Source: Sphingomonas guangdongensis
GTDB lineage: Bacteria; Pseudomonadota; Alphaproteobacteria; Sphingomonadales; Sphingomonadaceae
Length of the DNA stretch: 64,000 bases
Reading direction: 5' to 3'
NCBI RefSeq assembly: GCF_900199185.1
Contig: NZ_OBMI01000001.1
Location: 372,001 to 436,000 of the forward strand
Part shown: positions 63,398-64,000 of the stretch, piece after piece
Numbering within the stretch: the stretch's first letter is position 1
Layout of the letters: each line of letters opens with the position of its first letter
Made by a program: the position numbers and the translations under genes
Notes under the pieces: generated by a model
What the model was told of the DNA's origin: nothing
Seen by the model: only the letters and a program-made list of their open reading frames with translations
Databases searched by the model: none

Positions 63398-63558
63398 GCC
63401 CGAAAGCGGACGGGCAGCCTTTTACCCAAAGCGGAAGTGAGTTGTTGCTTAAACAGGCGCGATGCCCTCCCGCCACAGTGCTCAAGACACCGAAAGCCGA
63501 AGTCGTCAAGTCGTTCTCGGTGCGTTCCATTTAGCGGCGACCAGGACCGCAGCAGGTT
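63398..63558. repeat. Right-end repeat of element B (161 bp)
   Basis: This is the second copy of the right-end segment found at 46631-46791, with 104 of the last 120 bases identical by my count. Its minus strand reads MERTENDLTTSAFGVLSTVA, the counterpart of the frame in element A. It runs straight into comM through CAGCAGGTT. Confidence 0.85.
63550..63558. repeat. Right boundary core CAGCAGGTT of the comM insertion
   Basis: This is an exact copy of 6096-6104, preceded by GGCGACCAGGACCG of the element and followed by GTGCCCGCC of comM. Intact comM would read ACCATCAGCAGGTTGTGCCC across this point. Confidence 0.85.
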
Positions 63559-64000
63559 GTGCCCGCCCGCCGCCGCGATCTCCAGCGCGCGCCGGGCGGT
63601 CTCCTGGCCCTTCACCTGCGCAAGGTCCGGGCCGAACCCCGCCGCCACCGCCTCGCCCGGCACCGGTGCGCCGAGCAACTGCGTACCCTTCAGGTGATTG
63701 ATCAGGCCGATCAGGTCGGCGGCGGCGAGCACCTCGATCGATCCCGCCCACGCCGCTTCCGACCCTTGCACCGCGGGGCAGATCAGCCCCTTTTCCTCGC
63801 CGCTCGCGTGCAGCGCGGCGAGGAGCACGCCCGGCGACGCGGCGATCCGCGCGTCGAGCCCGAGCTCCCCCACCACGACATAGTCGGCGAGCGCCTCGGC
63901 ATCCACGACGCCCATCGCGGCCAGCAGCGCGAGCGCAATCGGCAGGTCAAAGTGCGATCCTTCCTTGGGCAGGTCGGCCGGCGACAGGTTGATCGTGATC
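63550..64000 (-). pseudogene. comM: comM/yifB 5' fragment (N-terminal domain; runs off the right edge)
   Basis: Reading from the right edge it encodes ITINLSPADLPKEGSHFDLP, YVVVGELGLDARIAASPGVL and PDLAQVKGQETARRALEIAA, then GGHNLL. It is the N-terminal S5-like/Lon-like domain and linker of ComM. The Walker A that should follow is on the left fragment at about 6090. The frame continues into element B as RSWSPLNGTHRERLDDF and stops at 63286, giving a hybrid tail. This part keeps no ATPase site. Confidence 0.95.

Larger units (their letters stand above)
46792..63549. mobile_element. Element B: about 16.8-kb genomic island in tandem with A
   Basis: It is bounded by the internal junction at 46784-46791 and the right comM core at 63550-63558. 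The ends resemble those of A, but the cargo is different: a ten-gene glycan operon and an M23-FecI-FecR-TonB set. It carries no recombinase gene. The 13% difference between the two right ends shows that A and B are related but not recent duplicates. Confidence 0.75.

Noticed and set aside
1..64000. CRISPR array, rRNA operon, or prophage
   Set aside because: No regularly spaced repeats, rRNA sequence, or phage structural genes were seen.

Overview
The window is high-GC DNA from an alphaproteobacterium. Gene content and protein style (FecI/FecR/STN-TonB receptor set, dispersed intergenic repeats, small Sphingomonas-type hypotheticals) point to a sphingomonad such as Sphingomonas; this is inferred from family resemblance, not from an rRNA gene.

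The main result is architectural. comM, which encodes the YifB/ComM AAA+ helicase of natural transformation, is split. Its 5' part lies at 63550-64000 and its 3' part at 5226-6104, both on the minus strand. The two pieces join perfectly through a shared 9-bp CAGCAGGTT. About 57.4 kb is inserted between them. A third copy of the junction lies at about 46784-46792, where the right end of one element (161 bp, repeated at the far right) meets the left end of another (CGG.TATGGCTACACCC plus a hairpin). The insertion therefore reads as two elements in tandem at the comM site: A (6105-46783, about 40.7 kb) and B (46792-63549, about 16.8 kb). No integrase or Tn7-type transposase is visible in either.

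Flanking chromosome (1-6104): a PAS protein, a small membrane protein, an LD-carboxypeptidase facing a Mur ligase (likely peptidoglycan recycling), an NAD(P)-binding oxidoreductase facing its TetR regulator, tRNA-Leu(CAA) and the 3' part of comM.

Element A carries accessory cargo in blocks. First come regulator/oxidoreductase or detoxification cassettes (HxlR-SnoaL, LysR pseudogene-NmrA, AraC-SDR), with FAH, MipA, LytTR and DUF3313 genes (7-18 kb). Next is a defence-like block (18-29 kb): a SLOG-membrane protein divergent from a TIR-TPR protein, an Abi-like reverse transcriptase, a SIR2-HerA pair and a DUF2971-TPR protein. A degraded stretch follows (29-34 kb) with an IS1182-like relic, small genes, an IS6-family element and a decapitated arsH. 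Then come stress genes (AI-2E permease, PAS-LuxR, GlsB-like, YflT-like), PadR/S41 peptidase, a complete arsR-arsC-acr3-arsH operon, a serine hydrolase and two small membrane proteins.

Element B carries a tightly overlapping ten-gene minus-strand operon for a surface glycan (aldolase, inositol-phosphatase-like, Wza, Wzz, GT2, GT87-like, epimerase, ThDP enzyme, GtrA, GT39-like), then an M23 peptidase and a FecI-FecR-TonB receptor set on the plus strand.

All functional assignments come from reading translated sequence and family motifs; no database search was possible.
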